A stretch of DNA of 64,000 nt from NCBI GenBank assembly GCA_020881915.1, contig JAJFPB010000001.1:186001-250000 (forward strand), written 5' to 3'. The notes beneath the pieces are model-generated. The model had not been told where the DNA came from. It did not search any database and worked only from the letters and a program-made list of their open reading frames with translations. The DNA comes from Paramyrothecium sp. XJ0827 (Eukaryota; Ascomycota; Sordariomycetes; Hypocreales; Stachybotryaceae). Positions 45,230-58,074 of the stretch are shown piece by piece (positions within the stretch are counted from its first letter, which is position 1; each line of letters begins with the position of its first letter). The position numbers were made by a program, and so were the translations under genes.

Positions 45230-47758
45230 TTATTTATACGCAACTATTCGTTCTACTTCGTATTCTTCTTCTTCCGCAAGTACCTCAATAGATTCTTCTG
45301 CGGGTTCATCATCTAGTACTAGTTCCAGGAGTGCCACGTGAAACACTAGGTGGCATTTCATTATGTCCGGGAGTTCCAGTTCGTAGTTGACATCTTTAAT
45401 TCTACGTAAGATTTTGAAGGGTCCAAGTTTTTTGTAGTCCAGCTTATCGCTTGGTCGCGTTATTTTTATGTTTTTTCTAAGTAGGTAGACCATATCTCCC
45501 TCCTCGAAGATCGGCTCCAGCAATCTTTTCGCGTCATAATATTTCTTCATTTTCTAATTTACAAATAAAATTTCTTGTTTCATTGCATCATGCAATTATT
45601 TAAGTTCTTTTGCCTCAATAATGGCTAGTTCATTAAGGGGTCCTTCACATTTAGCATGCTCAATAGTTGGTTCAAACCCGTAATTTACGTAGAATGGTGA
45701 TATTTTAGTGGTTTCTGACTTGGTACTATTGTAGCAGTATTGCGCCATAGGTAGCCATTTTACTTAATCCTTCTGCTAGTAGTCGATGTAACAGCGGAGG
45801 TATTGTTCCAAGGTTTGATTCGTACGTTCTGTTTGTCCATTCGTCTGTAGATGGTAGGCAGTACTTAGTTTGTAGTTAATGCCTAGGAGAGCTGCCAATT
45901 CTTGCCAGAACTTAGATGCGAACGTGGGTCCTCTGTCGGAGATAATTTCTTCCGGCGTGCCATATTGGCTTGCAATATACTCATAATAGTGGTATGCCAT
46001 GTCTTTGGCGTTAGTTGCCTCATTGTAGGCGATGAAGTAGGCATATTTGGTGAACCTATCGAGAATAACAAAAATGCTGTCATAGCTATCTTTAGAGCTT
46101 GGCTTCTTTAATCGGGGAAGCTTAACAATGAAGTCCCATGAGATCGATTGCCAGGGTCTAGTTGGTACTGGTAGTGGTTGGAGGTGTCCGTAAGGTTTGT
46201 GCCTTGAGGTTTTGGTTTTGTTGCAGATGTTGCATTTTCTTACGACTCTTTCCACGTCTTTCTTCATCCCAGGGTAGCTATATGTCCGATATACTGCTTC
46301 CATGGTTTTTCTGATTCCCTTGTATCCAACGGTACGGTATCCGTGGATTTCGGTCAGAATTTCTTCTCTCATTTCTTCTGGAATCCATATTCGGTTATTG
46401 TATATAGGTACCGCGCTGTGTTCCATTTTTACTTCTATAGGTACTTCCATAATGTACGTGATGTATTTCTTGCTCCATTCTCTAATTTTGTTGTACCACT
46501 TATCTTCGGTTTCGATCCTATGGGTTTCGATCAGGTTAATGGTTTTCTGCTCGTAGTTCCCTTCTAAGTTGAGGTGTAACAGTTATTGCGTTACCTTGGG
46601 GATTTCTTGCTCGTATTCGCTTTTCCGGCTTAGCGCATCAGCGCATCCGTTCTCAGATCCTTTCTGGTAAATAATCTCGTAATCAAAAGGTACGAGTATT
46701 TCTGCATAGCGGACTTGTCTTGCCGTCAGGGTTTGGGTTGTGGCGAAGTAGGCAATGTTTCGGTGGTCGGTGTAGACCTTGACCTTGTATTCCGTACCCA
46801 TGAGGTAATATCGAAATTCCTTGAATGCTTCGACAATTGCCATGAACTCTTTGTCGTAGATGGGGTAGCGGAGCGGAGGTCCGGTGATTTTCTTGGACCA
46901 GAAAGCAATGGGGTGTAGGAGTTTGTCATCTCCGATTTGTCCGATGGTGGCGCCAAGGGCGTAGTCAGAGGCATCGGTTTCTAGGATGATTTGCTTCTTT
47001 AGGTCGAAAGTCGCTAAAACAGGCTCACTAATAATTCATTCTTTGATTTCTTCAAAGGCTTGCTGGGCCTCCGAGGTCCATTTAAAAGGTACATCTTTTT
47101 TAATTAGATCCGTCAGTAGTCTAGCAATCTTTCCAAAGTATTTGATAAAGCATCTGTAATAGTTTGCAAATCCTAGGAAACTCTGGACGTCTTTGACGTT
47201 ATCCGTGGGGGGCTTCCACTCCTTGACTACTGCAATTTTGCTTTTCTCCATTCGAATCTCGTTGGGTTAAATGGTGTATCCGAGGAAATCTACTTTATGT
47301 ACGTGGAAGTTACTCTTGGTGGGTTCCACTAGAAGTTTGGCGTCTTGTAGCGCCTAGAGCACTTTATGTACGTGCTCTTCGTATTGTTCCTCGTTTTCTG
47401 AGAAGATAAGTATATTGTCCAAGTAGACTACAACGAAGTCATCTACAAATTCTCTTAAAACGTAGTTGATCATACGTTGAAATGTAGCTAGTGCATTGGT
47501 TAGGCCGAACAGCATTACTAAGGTTTCGAAGAGTCCGAATTTCGTACAAAATGCAGTCTTCCATTCGTCTCCTTTCTTTATTCTAATCAGGTTGTAGGCG
47601 CCTTTGAGGTCGAGCGCGGTGAAGATCGTTTTACCGTACAGACGATCTCTCATTTCGGTGATAAGGGGCAAAGGTATCCTATCTTTGATCGTAATGTCGT
47701 TTAGTCGGCAATAGTCCATGCATAGGCGGAGTTTTCCGTTTTTTTTTGGGACGAACAT
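45230..47758 (-). pseudogene. Element B pol: reverse transcriptase, RNase H, integrase
   Basis: Reading on the minus strand, RT starts with [20 protein letters not shown] and has the catalytic box [11 protein letters not shown], where the second Asp of YLDD is Asn. RNase H (TDHRNIAYF, GSENGCADALSR) and the integrase zinc site (KCNICNKTK) follow. The integrase core has SWDFI, SDRGPTF and TERTNQTLE (D, D, E present). The C-terminal region (VYLLRKNIKITRPSDKLDYKKLGPF) precedes a short acidic tail. Stops near 47.26, 47.03, 46.58 and 45.75 kb break the frame. The RT change is a G-to-A transition of the RIP type and should abolish activity. Confidence 0.85.
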
Positions 47759-47788
47759 AATAGGGTATCCAGCAGGTGATATTGATCA

Positions 47789-48574
47789 TCAGATATATCC
47801 TTTTTTGAGGTTCTCATCAATATATTCTTTCAATATCTTCAGTTCTTCGGCATTGAGGTTGTAGATCAGTAGGAAATAGGTCTTTTTTCCGTCGATCAGG
47901 CAGATTTCGTGGTCCCATTCTAAGTATTCGGGGAGCCCACTTTCCAGGTTTTCCGCGAACAGCTTCATGTATTTGCAGTACTTTTCTGGGATATTTGCGA
48001 GTCTATCTTCCACTTCTTGTTTTGCTTGCGTTTGCTCCTTAATACTGTGCGCAAGGGTATGGATAAGGTTGATTGCTTTCCTTTCATAGGTAGATACTGC
48101 TTAGCTCTGCTTATGTCATATACCAGGTCGTATTCCGTTATCGGTCAATACTTTGGCTTTTGCCTGACAATCCTTCTGTCTCAGGAGGGTCCTTCCTTTC
48201 CTAGACGGGGTTTCGTCGCAAACATTTGCTTCTTTCCTTCCTTTTGGTTTCCTTTTCCTTGCTTGGGGCGGTTACGATTCCGCTATCGTGACTTGGCCAG
48301 TATCCCAGTCAAAGGTAGGTCTTCGATCTTTTAACCATAGTTTGCCCAGGAGTATGTCAGATCGGGTGCTAATGATATCTAGAGTAACTTCGTAGGTAAT
48401 CCCTTGCGTCGTTGCGCTGAGGGCAACTTCTCTGTCAACCCATCCTTGGTTGTAGGTGAGCGGAATACCTTCCGTGCTGGCGGCCTGGTATTTCCTCGCC
48501 TTTTTCCTCCATGGGATTTGGTGTCGGTTCACAAAATCTGGATCGATATAATTTTCTTCGGCGCCAGTATCCAC
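47789..48574 (-). pseudogene. Element B protease and pol linker
   Basis: DTGAEENYID is the aspartic protease active-site motif (DTG/DSG), followed by a retropepsin-like fold ending at DILLGKLWL. Downstream, the segment to 47789 (LPEYLEWDHEICLID, LKEYIDENLKKGYI) is the linker before RT. Stops separate the parts. Confidence 0.75.
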
Positions 48575-48829
48575 TCTGGCGTCAAATATTACGCCCTAGA
48601 CTGTAAAGTCAATGTAATACCCTTGCCGTTCTACCTGGTCCTCTTTTTGGACTACAGCTATAGTACGTTACTTCCTTCCATCACCTTATAGCCCAATTAC
48701 AGGTGACAGGCCTCGTTTTTTACCTGGTTACTTTAGACAGGGATCCTGTTGATCCTTTGTTTGGCTTCTCTGATGCTAATAGGCGATTCATTGCTCATCT
48801 CTTTTATGCAGATAGTATGCCCGTAGCAG

Positions 48830-51069
48830 GTTTAGTGTAGGTAGCAGTGTTCTTCGTGCTCCCGGGTGCATTCTTCCTTTGTGGTGCCTATCATCTTGGG
48901 TTCCATTTCCCTGCGAAGGCGTATCCTTTCTGCCTCATGTTTTTTGCAGTCGTAGTAGCGGCATAGGCTGTCTTCGGTGCAGCTAATCTCCATGGGGCCG
49001 GGTTCGGTCCCGTGGGCGGTAGGGGTTTTCTTCTTGCAGTTGCGGGCGGAGTGCCCCATCCTGCAGTGGTGTTCCCTTCTTAGGAGCCCATCGAGAAATT
49101 ACGAGATCGCTGTTTCGATGTGTTTGTGGTCTTCGTTGAGGAGCGCATTTTCCAACTGGGTGTACTCCCTTCCATATTTGCCTTAGAGTCAGTAGAGTCG
49201 GTTGATTTTTGTTCAGTAGTATATCTAGCATTCGTTGGTTTCGCAGGTTTCTCCTGCCTCGAAGTAACATTCTTCGGGGTATTCCTCGCTTGGTCCGAGG
49301 ATCGCGATTTGATGCCGGAGGTGGTGCGTTTTGACCTCCCAATAGGGCATCTCCTCGAACATGTAGGGGTTTTCCATCTTGGTGCCTCGTGCGCGCATAG
49401 GGAATGCGTTTTATTTAGCCTTAGTTGCAAGGTAGATCGGGCATTAGTATATCACGCAAGACGCCCATGAGATTTCGTTATATCTATAGTGATCGGGGTT
49501 GAACAGGGGGTCGCATCAAGAGTCGATAGTGAACCTTGCTCCCCATAAGTTCATAGCTGCCTTCGTGGTTACCGCTCGGATATATACTTCCCGATCTCCA
49601 AGGAGTGGGTTATATCATTTGGTCCCGGCTTCGACCAGTATGTAGTTAAGTAGGAGTGGGGCACCTTCGGCGGTATCCGCGCTAGATTCTGATTTGTCAT
49701 CCGAGGGTTCACTAACCGTAGGTATATCGCACAGCGAGTTGGTCAGACTAGTAACGTTAGATATATCTTCGATCGTCACTTGTCGATCGGGGATATCCTC
49801 AGTAGGTTCCCGTTTCTCGACGATATTAATAGTGCATCATTCCACAATATTAATATTTCGCTTGTTTTCCGTAACTGGCCAAAGGTACGTTTTCTTGCCT
49901 TCCTGAGGCTTGCTTCGGCAGTTGCGGGCATAGTGTCCCTTTTTTCCGCAGTTATAGCAAGTGAGGTCCTTGCTTTTCTAGATGGTATTGATTTCCATAG
50001 GTCCAGGGGCGGTTCCGAAAGAAGTGGGGACGAATTTCTTCTTTCCTTGGTTTGCCTGGTAGGGGGTTTTGAATTTCTTTGCTTTGTCTTCTTGTCCCCG
50101 TTCCTTGTGGTGTTCCTAATTGCGGTTGTTGATTTCCACTGCTTTGTGTATGTATTCCGATAGTGAGACTTCGTCGCGCTTGACTTTGATGAGTTCGTCT
50201 TTTATGTTGGGTTTAACCCTGTTGTAGAAGGTCTTCTTTAGGATATCCTCTAGCTAATGGAGTGGCGCGGTAATGCAGAGGAACTCGGCGACAAGCTCAG
50301 CGCAGGACCTGGTCTATCTAAGCGAGTTGAGGGCTCTCTTGGCGTCCCGTGTTTCATTGGTTGTCCCGAAAATGCGTCCGATTTCTTCCTTGAACTTCTG
50401 GAAGCTCGCGAAGATGCGTTCGGTGTAGTCCATCCAAAAGATGGAAGTGTTATTGACGTAGTCTCGGAGTGTGGGCTCGAACCAGGTTTATGCCTTCCCG
50501 GTTAGGTTGCAAGCCGCGAACATAACCCTATTATGGTCCTGTACGAAGAGTGAGGGGTAATCTAGGTAATACGCTTTAAGCGATGTAATGAATGTTTGGA
50601 GCTTGCTCGGGGTGCCGTCAAAGGGCTCGGGCTTTCTAGTTTACAGGATGGCTCCCTTGTCTTTCTAGGCCCCCGTGGCTCCGCTAAGGTTTACGTTCCG
50701 GAGTCGTTCGAGCATTTCCCCGTTTTTCTTAGATTCCTCTACGTGGAGTTGTGCCATATTGGCCATCTCCTTCTTAAGAGTTTCAACAAGCTGCTTTAGT
50801 TCGTAGGCTTGTCGAGCGTCAAGGACGTTATCTTGGAGTTGATCGAGTTTTTCATTAGTGATCCAGATATCCTCCCGGACTTTTGCTCATAGGGCGGCAA
50901 TTTCGTCGTCATCATCAGAGTCCGATTGCAAGGCCGGGTCTTCGCCCATGACGATGTTGTCTCCTGAGGGGGTTTTCTCGGGAGTGACCTTGGTGGGTGG
51001 AGGCCTTGGTGCCGCAGGGCGGGCTGCCTCCTTTCCCTTGGGGGTTGGCTTGGTCGACTCACCTGCCAT
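48830..51069 (-). pseudogene. Element B gag-like region with zinc knuckles
   Basis: From ATG 51069 the frame reads a proline-rich and acidic N-terminus, then a coiled-coil-like segment and the capsid-like part (EPFDGTPSKLQTF, NRVMFAACNLTGKA). A CCHC zinc knuckle (CYNCGKKGHYARNC, near 49.9 kb) follows. A second, degenerate knuckle (HHCRMGHSARNC, near 49.05 kb) lies further along. Several in-frame stops are present, many at W or Q positions. Confidence 0.75.
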
Positions 51070-51122
51070 TTTCAATATTGCTTCAGGTACAATGGCGTCG
51101 CCTAGAACAAGAGCTATCAACG

Positions 51123-51729
51123 TATAACAATCTAAGGGTAGCCTTACACCGGAAGATATAGGGTAACTAAGGATCGTTAGGGGTTCGTTTGTCCTTAGAC
51201 AGAACGACGGGAAAGTATCTGAAGCACACAAGGGGTTGTCACTAGTCTATAAGAGAACAGTGCAATAAAGGTTATCTCGGGGACTATATATTATTAATAG
51301 CTGGTCGTCTTCTATCTATCCTAAGGTAGAGTTCTCCCATCTATATACTTGTCGTATTATCTGGGATCTGGGGATCATACTTCAGATCCCTAGATCCAGA
51401 TCTAGGGATCATTCTCTAGATCCTATGATCTCGCCCTTATTGGTTGGAGGGGCCGCTAGTCTTCTTTCCGCCTAGCCAGGCTAGTACCGTACCCCTTTGA
51501 ATCCCTAGGATAGCTACAGCATCGCGCCCAACGTATTCCCCTATCGTGCGCCTAAACCTATTACTCTATTGGTCCCACGTAACCATATCTTTGGTAAGGG
51601 TCAGCATATATTTGAATCGTGGTCCTCCAACCGGTTCGTCCAGTTCCTCTACGTAGCATCCGTCATAGCCGGTGCGGGTCATTATTATTCCGTTCTGGCT
51701 TAGTCATGAGGTTAGTGCGGGTCGTGACA
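51123..51729 (-). repeat. 5' LTR of element B
   Basis: 607 bp, starts TATAACAATC and ends GTCGTGACA. It is followed directly by the target duplication CTTCT. Confidence 0.9.
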
Positions 51730-53125
51730 CTTCTATATTAAGATATAGTAATTACTATATTACCTTAGGGATTTCTTACTTATATTTACTTTTCTAATTT
51801 AGTATATTAATATATTTATTTTTAGATCCTTTTTAATAAATAATCTTATAATTAAAGAGTATAAGTATTTCTATATAGTAGACTTATTTTACTATTAGGG
51901 TTTAAATTATAGTAAAATAAGTAATATTTTTATAATTAATATAGATCTTAATTTTATATTCTATACCTATAAGGTAATATTAGAATTCTTTAAATACTTT
52001 AATAATTACTATAAATTCTTTATTATAAATAAAGTAGTAAAGTAGGGATCTAGTAATTTTCTTAGACTAAAAGGTAATAAGATATAGAAGTTTATTATTT
52101 CCTATTTACTTAATAGTAGTACTAAGGGTATAATTAGAGGTATTAGTTTCTAGGATAATTTACTTCTTTAAATTAAAAGTTATTAAAATAAATTTACTAA
52201 TAATTTATTCTTTAATTTCTTTAAAGGCTTATTAGGTCTCTAAGATTTACTTAAAAGGTATATTTTTTTTAATTAAATTTATTAGTAGTTTAGTAATCTT
52301 TTTAAAATATTTAATAAAGTATTAATAATAATTAATAAATCTTAGGAAACTCTAAATATCTTTAATATTATTTATAGGGGGCTTCTATTCTTTAATTACT
52401 ATAATTTTACTTTTTTTTATTTAGATCTTATTAGGTTAAATAATATATTTAAGGAAATTTACTTTATATATATAGAAATTACTTTTAGTAGATTCTACTA
52501 AGAGTTTAATATCTTATAGTACTTAAAGTACCTTATATATATACTTTTTATATTATTTTTTATTCTTTAAAAAAATAAATATATTATTTAAGTAAATAAT
52601 AATAAAGTTATTTATAAATTCTCTTAGGATATAATTAATTATTTATTAGAATATAGCTAGTATATTAATTAGATTAAATAGTATTATTAAGGTTTTAAAG
52701 AATCTAAACTTTATATAAAAAGTAGTTTTCTATTTATTTTCTTTCTTTATTTTAATTAGGTTATAGGTACCTTTAAGATTAAGTATAATAAAAATTATTT
52801 TATTATATAAGTAATTTCTTATTTTAGTAATAAGAAATAAAGGTATTTTATTTTTAATTATAATATTATTTAATTAGTAATAATCTATATATAAGTAGAG
52901 TTTTTTATTCTTTTTTAGGATAAATATAATAAAGTATTTAGTAGGTAATATTAACTATTAAATATATCTTTTCTTAAGGTTCTTATTAATATATTCTTTT
53001 AATATTTTTAGTTCTTTAGTATTAAGGTTATAAATTAATAAGAAATAGGTCTTTTTTCTATTAATTAGGTAGATTTTATAGTCCTATTTTAAGTATTTAG
53101 GGAATCTACTCTCTAGGTTTTTTAT

Positions 53126-54130
53126 TAAGAAATTTATTAAGATGACCCAAATTTAAGAATTTCAAATAGGGACTTAGATATAATAAAAATAATTTAATAG
53201 GGAGATCTAATACCTAGAACCTTAGATACAGTAACAACAAAGTTAACAATAAAGATATCTGCAATACAACGTGCCACAGGCACTTGCGAGGCTTAAGCCA
53301 TCTGTTCCGCTGTGCATATATACACAGGAACTCGATGGAGCCATTGAGATATTGCTGCACCACCAAGGTCTTTATTGGACATACCTAAACGAACCTTGTG
53401 GCTGTAGCTGTGGCGATGCCAGTAGCAAAGCCAAAGTCAATATAAGTTCTGCAGCAGCATGTGTTGCCTGGCCTCAACAAAGTCAAATCGAATCAAAGGA
53501 CGGCAGCATAAAAATCTGCTCGTGCCCTGCTCGTCGCAGCCGAAATCTCTGTTCGTCACCAACACCAACACCAGAAGAGACCTGCTTGCAATCCCGATAT
53601 TCGTCAAGACCTCTTGAATTTCCGTATCAAATCCAGAGCTACAACGCCCAACAGGTAAGATCGCTTGAGCAGAGGAAGCCCTAGCAGCAAAGCCGAACGC
53701 TGACCAACATAGAAGACCTCGAGATGGCCAAAGCAGATGTGAAGGCAAGCACGAGCCGCAGCATAGTTCAAGAGCTGCAAGGGAAGACCAGTTCCAAAGA
53801 GACAAAGGAGAATCTGGATAAATTCAGAGATAAGCTATATCTCTCGAAGAATAAGGCCTATAATCCGAAGATTAAGAGGAGTATGGAGAAGATAAAGCGT
53901 CTGGCTGAGGAGACATGATCTGAGCTCTTGCTGTTATAGCAGATAGTCGAGCAAATCCAACTTATTCAAATCAATGATGTCTGTTCCGAACTTTTTGTAG
54001 TGCAATGATATGTGTTGTCTGATATAAGTCCGTGTAAGCCGCCGTGGCAGTCAAGCTGATCACGTGACCTATCACGTGACCTCAGTAACAGTAGCAATGA
54101 TAGGTCTTTTATCCTCAGTACCTAGGAGGA
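53126..54130. mobile_element. Unclassified 1-kb insertion inside element A, not RIP-degraded
   Basis: Within RIP-ruined element A, a stretch of ordinary base composition interrupts the alignment to element B. The 13-base string CTAGGTTTTTTAT stands at both borders (53113-53125 and 54131-54143), as expected for a target duplication. The insert has open frames of 137 codons (53271-53684) and 64 codons (53724-53918, lysine-rich and helical) on the plus strand. Near its right end TCACGTGACC occurs twice (about 54060-54082). No family is recognised. The long target duplication would fit LINE-type or SINE-type retroposition better than a Gypsy solo LTR, but no A-tail is clear. Confidence 0.55.
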
Positions 54131-57100
54131 CTAGGTTTTTTATAAATAGCTTTATATATTTATAGTATTTTTCTAGGATATTTATAAACCTATTTTCTAC
54201 TTCTTATTTTACTTATATTTACTCCTTAATACTATATATAAGGATATAAATAAGATTAATTACTTTTTACTTATAGGTAAATATTACTTAGCTTTATTTA
54301 TATTATATATTAGATTATATTTTATTATTAGTTAATACTTTAGCTTTTACCTAATAATTCTTCTATTTTAGGAGGGTTCTTTTTTTCCTAGATAGGGTTT
54401 TATTATAAATATTTACTTCTTTTTTTTTTCTTTATTTTCTTTTTCTTATTTAGAGCTATTATAATTCTATTATTATAACTTAGCTATTATTTTAATTAAA
54501 GGTAGATCTTTAATCCTTTAGCTATAGTTTACTTAGAAATATATTAGATTATACTTATATTATATTAAAGATAATATTATAAGTAATTCCTTATATTATT
54601 ATATAAAGAATTATCTCTTTATTTATTAGTCCCTTATTATAAATAAAAAGAACTCTTTTTATATTTATAGCTTTATATAATTTCTTCTTCCTTCTCTATA
54701 GGATTTTATATTAGTTTATAAAGTTAGGATTAATATAATTTTCCTTAGTACTAATATTTACTTTAGTATTAATAATTATATTCTAAATTATAAAGTTAAT
54801 ATAGTACTCTTACTATTCTACTTATTCTTACTTTTAGATTATAGTAATAATTTATTACTTTCTTTTATTACTTTATAGCTTAATTATAATTAATAGATCT
54901 TATTTTTTATTTAATTACTTTATATAAAGATCTTATTAATTCTTTATTTAGTTTCTCTAATACTAATAAGTAATTTATTATTTATCTCTTTTATATAAAT
55001 AGTATATTTATAGTAGGTTTAATATAGATAATAATATTCTTTATACTTCTAAGTATATTCTTCCTTTATAGTACTTATTATCTTAGGTTTTATTTCTCTA
55101 TAAAGGTATATTCTTTTTACTTTATATTTTTTATAGTTATAGTAATAGTATAGACTATCTTCTATATAGCTAATCTCTATAGGGCTGGGTTTAGTTCTAT
55201 AAATAGTAGGGGTTTTCTTTTTATAATTATAGGTAAAGTACTTTATTCTATAGTTATATTCTTTTCTTAGGAGTTTATTAAGAAATTATAAGATTATTAT
55301 TTTAATATATTTATAGTCTTTATTTAGAAATATATATTTTTAATTAGGTATATTCCCTTCTATATTTACCTTAGAATCTATAAAGTTAATTAATTTTTAC
55401 TTAGTAATATATTTAGTACTTATTAGCTTTATAGGTTTCTCTTACTTTAAAGTAATATTTTTTAGGGTATTTTTTACTTAGTTTAAGAATTATAATTTAA
55501 TACCTAAGGTAATATATTTTAATCTCTTAGTAAGGTATTTTCTTAAATATATAGGGGTTTTTTATTTTAGTGCCTTATATATATATAGGGAATATATTTT
55601 ATTTTACTTTAGTAGTAAGGTAGATTAAATATTAATATATTATATAAAATACTTATAAGATTTTATTATATTAGTAGTAATTAGGGTTAAATAGGGGATT
55701 ATATTAAGAGTTAATAGTAAATCTTACTTCTTATAGGCTTATAGTAGTCTTTATAGTTATTACTTAGATATATACTTCCTAGTTTCCTAAGAGTAGATTA
55801 TATTATTTAGTTCTAGCTTTAATTAGTATATAATTAAGTAGAAGTAAGGTACCTTTAGTAGTACTTATACTTAATTCTAATTTATTATTTAAGGGTTTAT
55901 TAATTATAGGGGTTCCTCTTAGTAAGTTAATTAGGCTAGTAATATTAGAAATATCTTTAATTATTACTTATTAGTTAGAGATATTCTTAGTAGGTTCTTA
56001 TTTAGTAATAATATTAATTAATTATTTTTTAATTATATTAATATTATATTAGTTTTCTTAGATTAGCTAGAAATAGGTTTTCTTTCTATTTTAGGGCTTA
56101 TTTCTATAGTTCTATATATAGTATTTCTTTTTTCTATAGTTATAGTAGAAGAAGTTCTTTCCTTATTTCTAAATAATATTAATTTCTATAGGTTCTACTA
56201 TAGTTCTATAGGCTATAGAAATAAATTTCTTCTTTTCTTAGTTTACTTAGTAGGGGGTTTTAAATTTCTTTATTTTATTTTCTTATTTCTATTTCTTATA
56301 GTATTCCTAATTATAGTTATTAATTTCTACTACTTTATATATATATTCTAATAATAAGACTTTATTATATTTAATTTTAATAAGTTTATTTTTTATATTA
56401 AATTTAATTTTATTATAAAAGGTCTTCTTTAGGATATTCTCTAGCTAATAAAGTAGTATAGTAATATAAAGGAACTTAGTAATAAACTTAGTATAGGACC
56501 TAATTTATTTAAGTAAGTTAAGAGCTCTCTTTATATTCTATATTTTATTAATTATCCTAAAAATATATTTAATTTCTTTCTTAAACTTCTAAAAGCTTAT
56601 AAAAATATATTTAATATAATTTATTTAGAAAATAGAAATATTATTTATATAGTCTTAAAATATAGATTTAAACTAGGTTTATATTTTCTTAGTTAGATTA
56701 TAAGCTATAAATATAACTTTATTATAGTTCTATATAAAGAGTAAGAGGTAATCTAGGTAATATACTTTAAGTAATATAATAAATATTTAAAATTTACTTA
56801 AGGTACTATTAAAGGGCTTAGGCTTTTTAGTTTATAAAATAGCTCCTTTATTTTTTTAGGCCCCTATAGCTTTACTAAGATTTATATTCTAGAGTTATTT
56901 AAGTATTTCTCTATTTTTCTTAGATTCCTCTATATAGAATTATACTATATTAGCTATTTCCTTTTTAAGGGTTTTAATAAGCTACTTTAGTTTATAAGCT
57001 TATTAAGTATTAAGGATATTATCTTAGAGTTAATTAAGCTTTTTATTAGTAATTTAAATATTCTCCTAGACTTTGGCTTATAGGGTAGTAATTTTATTAT

Positions 57101-57314
57101 TATTATTAGAGTCTAATTATAAGGCTAGGTCCTTATTTATAATAATATTATCTCCTAAGGGGGTTTTCTTAGAAGTAACCTTAGTAGGTAGAGGCCTTAG
57201 TACTATAGGGTAGGCTACCTCCTTTCCCTTAGGGATTAGCTTAATTAACTTATTTACTATTTTTTAATATTACTTTAGATATAATAGTATTATCTAGAAT
57301 AAGAGCTATTAATA

Positions 57315-57920
57315 TATAATAATTAGGAGTAATTTTATATTAAAAGGTATAAAATAACTAAAGATTATTAGGAATTTTATTTATTCTTAGATAAAATAAT
57401 AAAAAAGTATTTAAAGTATATAAGGGATTATTACTAGTTTATAAAAAAATAATATAATAAAGATTATTTTAGGAACTATATATTATTAATAGTTAGTAGG
57501 TTCTAATCTAAATATAATATATAGAACCTCCTATTTATATATATAGTTTCCTTTTCTTAAAGTACTAGATTACTTAGTAGCTATAATTTATTAATTTAGT
57601 TCTAGATTATAATTAGATTATAATCCCTTAATCTATTCCTATATATTTTTACTTTTTATAGGAATCTTCTTCTATATAAATCTCTATTTATATTAAATAT
57701 TTTCTTTATTAGCCCTTTATTATTAGTCCTTTACTTCTAGCCCTTCTTTTATATTAGTATCTTCTTTGGGCTAGTATATTAGGGCTAGCCTTAGGTACTA
57801 TACTAGTACTATGGGGCTAGTCTTTCTTTAAGGCTAGTAGCCCTAGATTAGTATTGGGGTTATATATTATATTATGTAGTTTTCTACGGTTTAGTTATAG
57901 CCTTAGGTCAGGTTATAACA
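57315..57920 (-). repeat. Right LTR of element A
   Basis: 606 bp, same length as 41000-41605, followed by the target duplication AATAT at 57921-57925. Confidence 0.85.
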
Positions 57921-57925
57921 AATAT

Positions 57926-58069
57926 CGTAAGATAATAAGTCACAAAGCAGGCCACCTAACGCCCTAAAGAACTTACAAATATTATTAATAACTTCCTCCG
58001 TTTTATCTAACGCATTTCTTAGTAGAAAACTGAGTCATAGTTAATTTTTGATGCTATTTTAATCTCTCC
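57926..58069 (+). pseudogene. DDE transposase, middle part
   Basis: This continues the frame that stops at 40999. FKCRYN joins to IVRRQVTKQAT-like sequence (two W/R positions are now stops), then RPKELTNIINNFLRFI. It ends at the target site GTTAC of the solo LTR and goes on after 58730. Clean rejoining across both insertions shows that the LTR elements landed in a transposase gene. Confidence 0.8.
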
Positions 58070-58074
58070 GTTAC

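Larger units (their letters stand above)
43800..51729 (-). mobile_element. Gypsy-type LTR retrotransposon B, younger, nested in A
   Basis: LTRs of 607 bp are at 43800-44406 and 51123-51729 and the target duplication is CTTCT (43795-43799 and 51730-51734). The coding strand is minus: gag at about 49.8-51.07 kb, protease at 48.3-48.6 kb, reverse transcriptase and RNase H at 46.6-48.0 kb, integrase at 45.8-46.5 kb and the integrase C-terminal domain at 45.2-45.5 kb. This is the Gypsy order. The frames carry scattered stops, so it is not intact, but base composition is nearly normal. The two LTRs differ at only a few sites, mostly transitions, so it is younger than A. Confidence 0.92.
41000..57920 (-). 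mobile_element. Gypsy-type LTR retrotransposon A, heavily RIP-degraded
   Basis: LTRs of 606 bp are at 41000-41605 and 57315-57920 and the element is flanked by the 5-bp target duplication AATAT (40995-40999 and 57921-57925). The interior aligns by eye to element B along its whole length, but nearly every C and G of B is T or A here, leaving very AT-rich DNA without frames. Orientation follows B, with gag at the right and integrase at the left. It is interrupted by element B (43800-51729) and by a separate 1,005-bp insert (53126-54130). The far right end (57770-57920) is less degraded. Confidence 0.9.
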
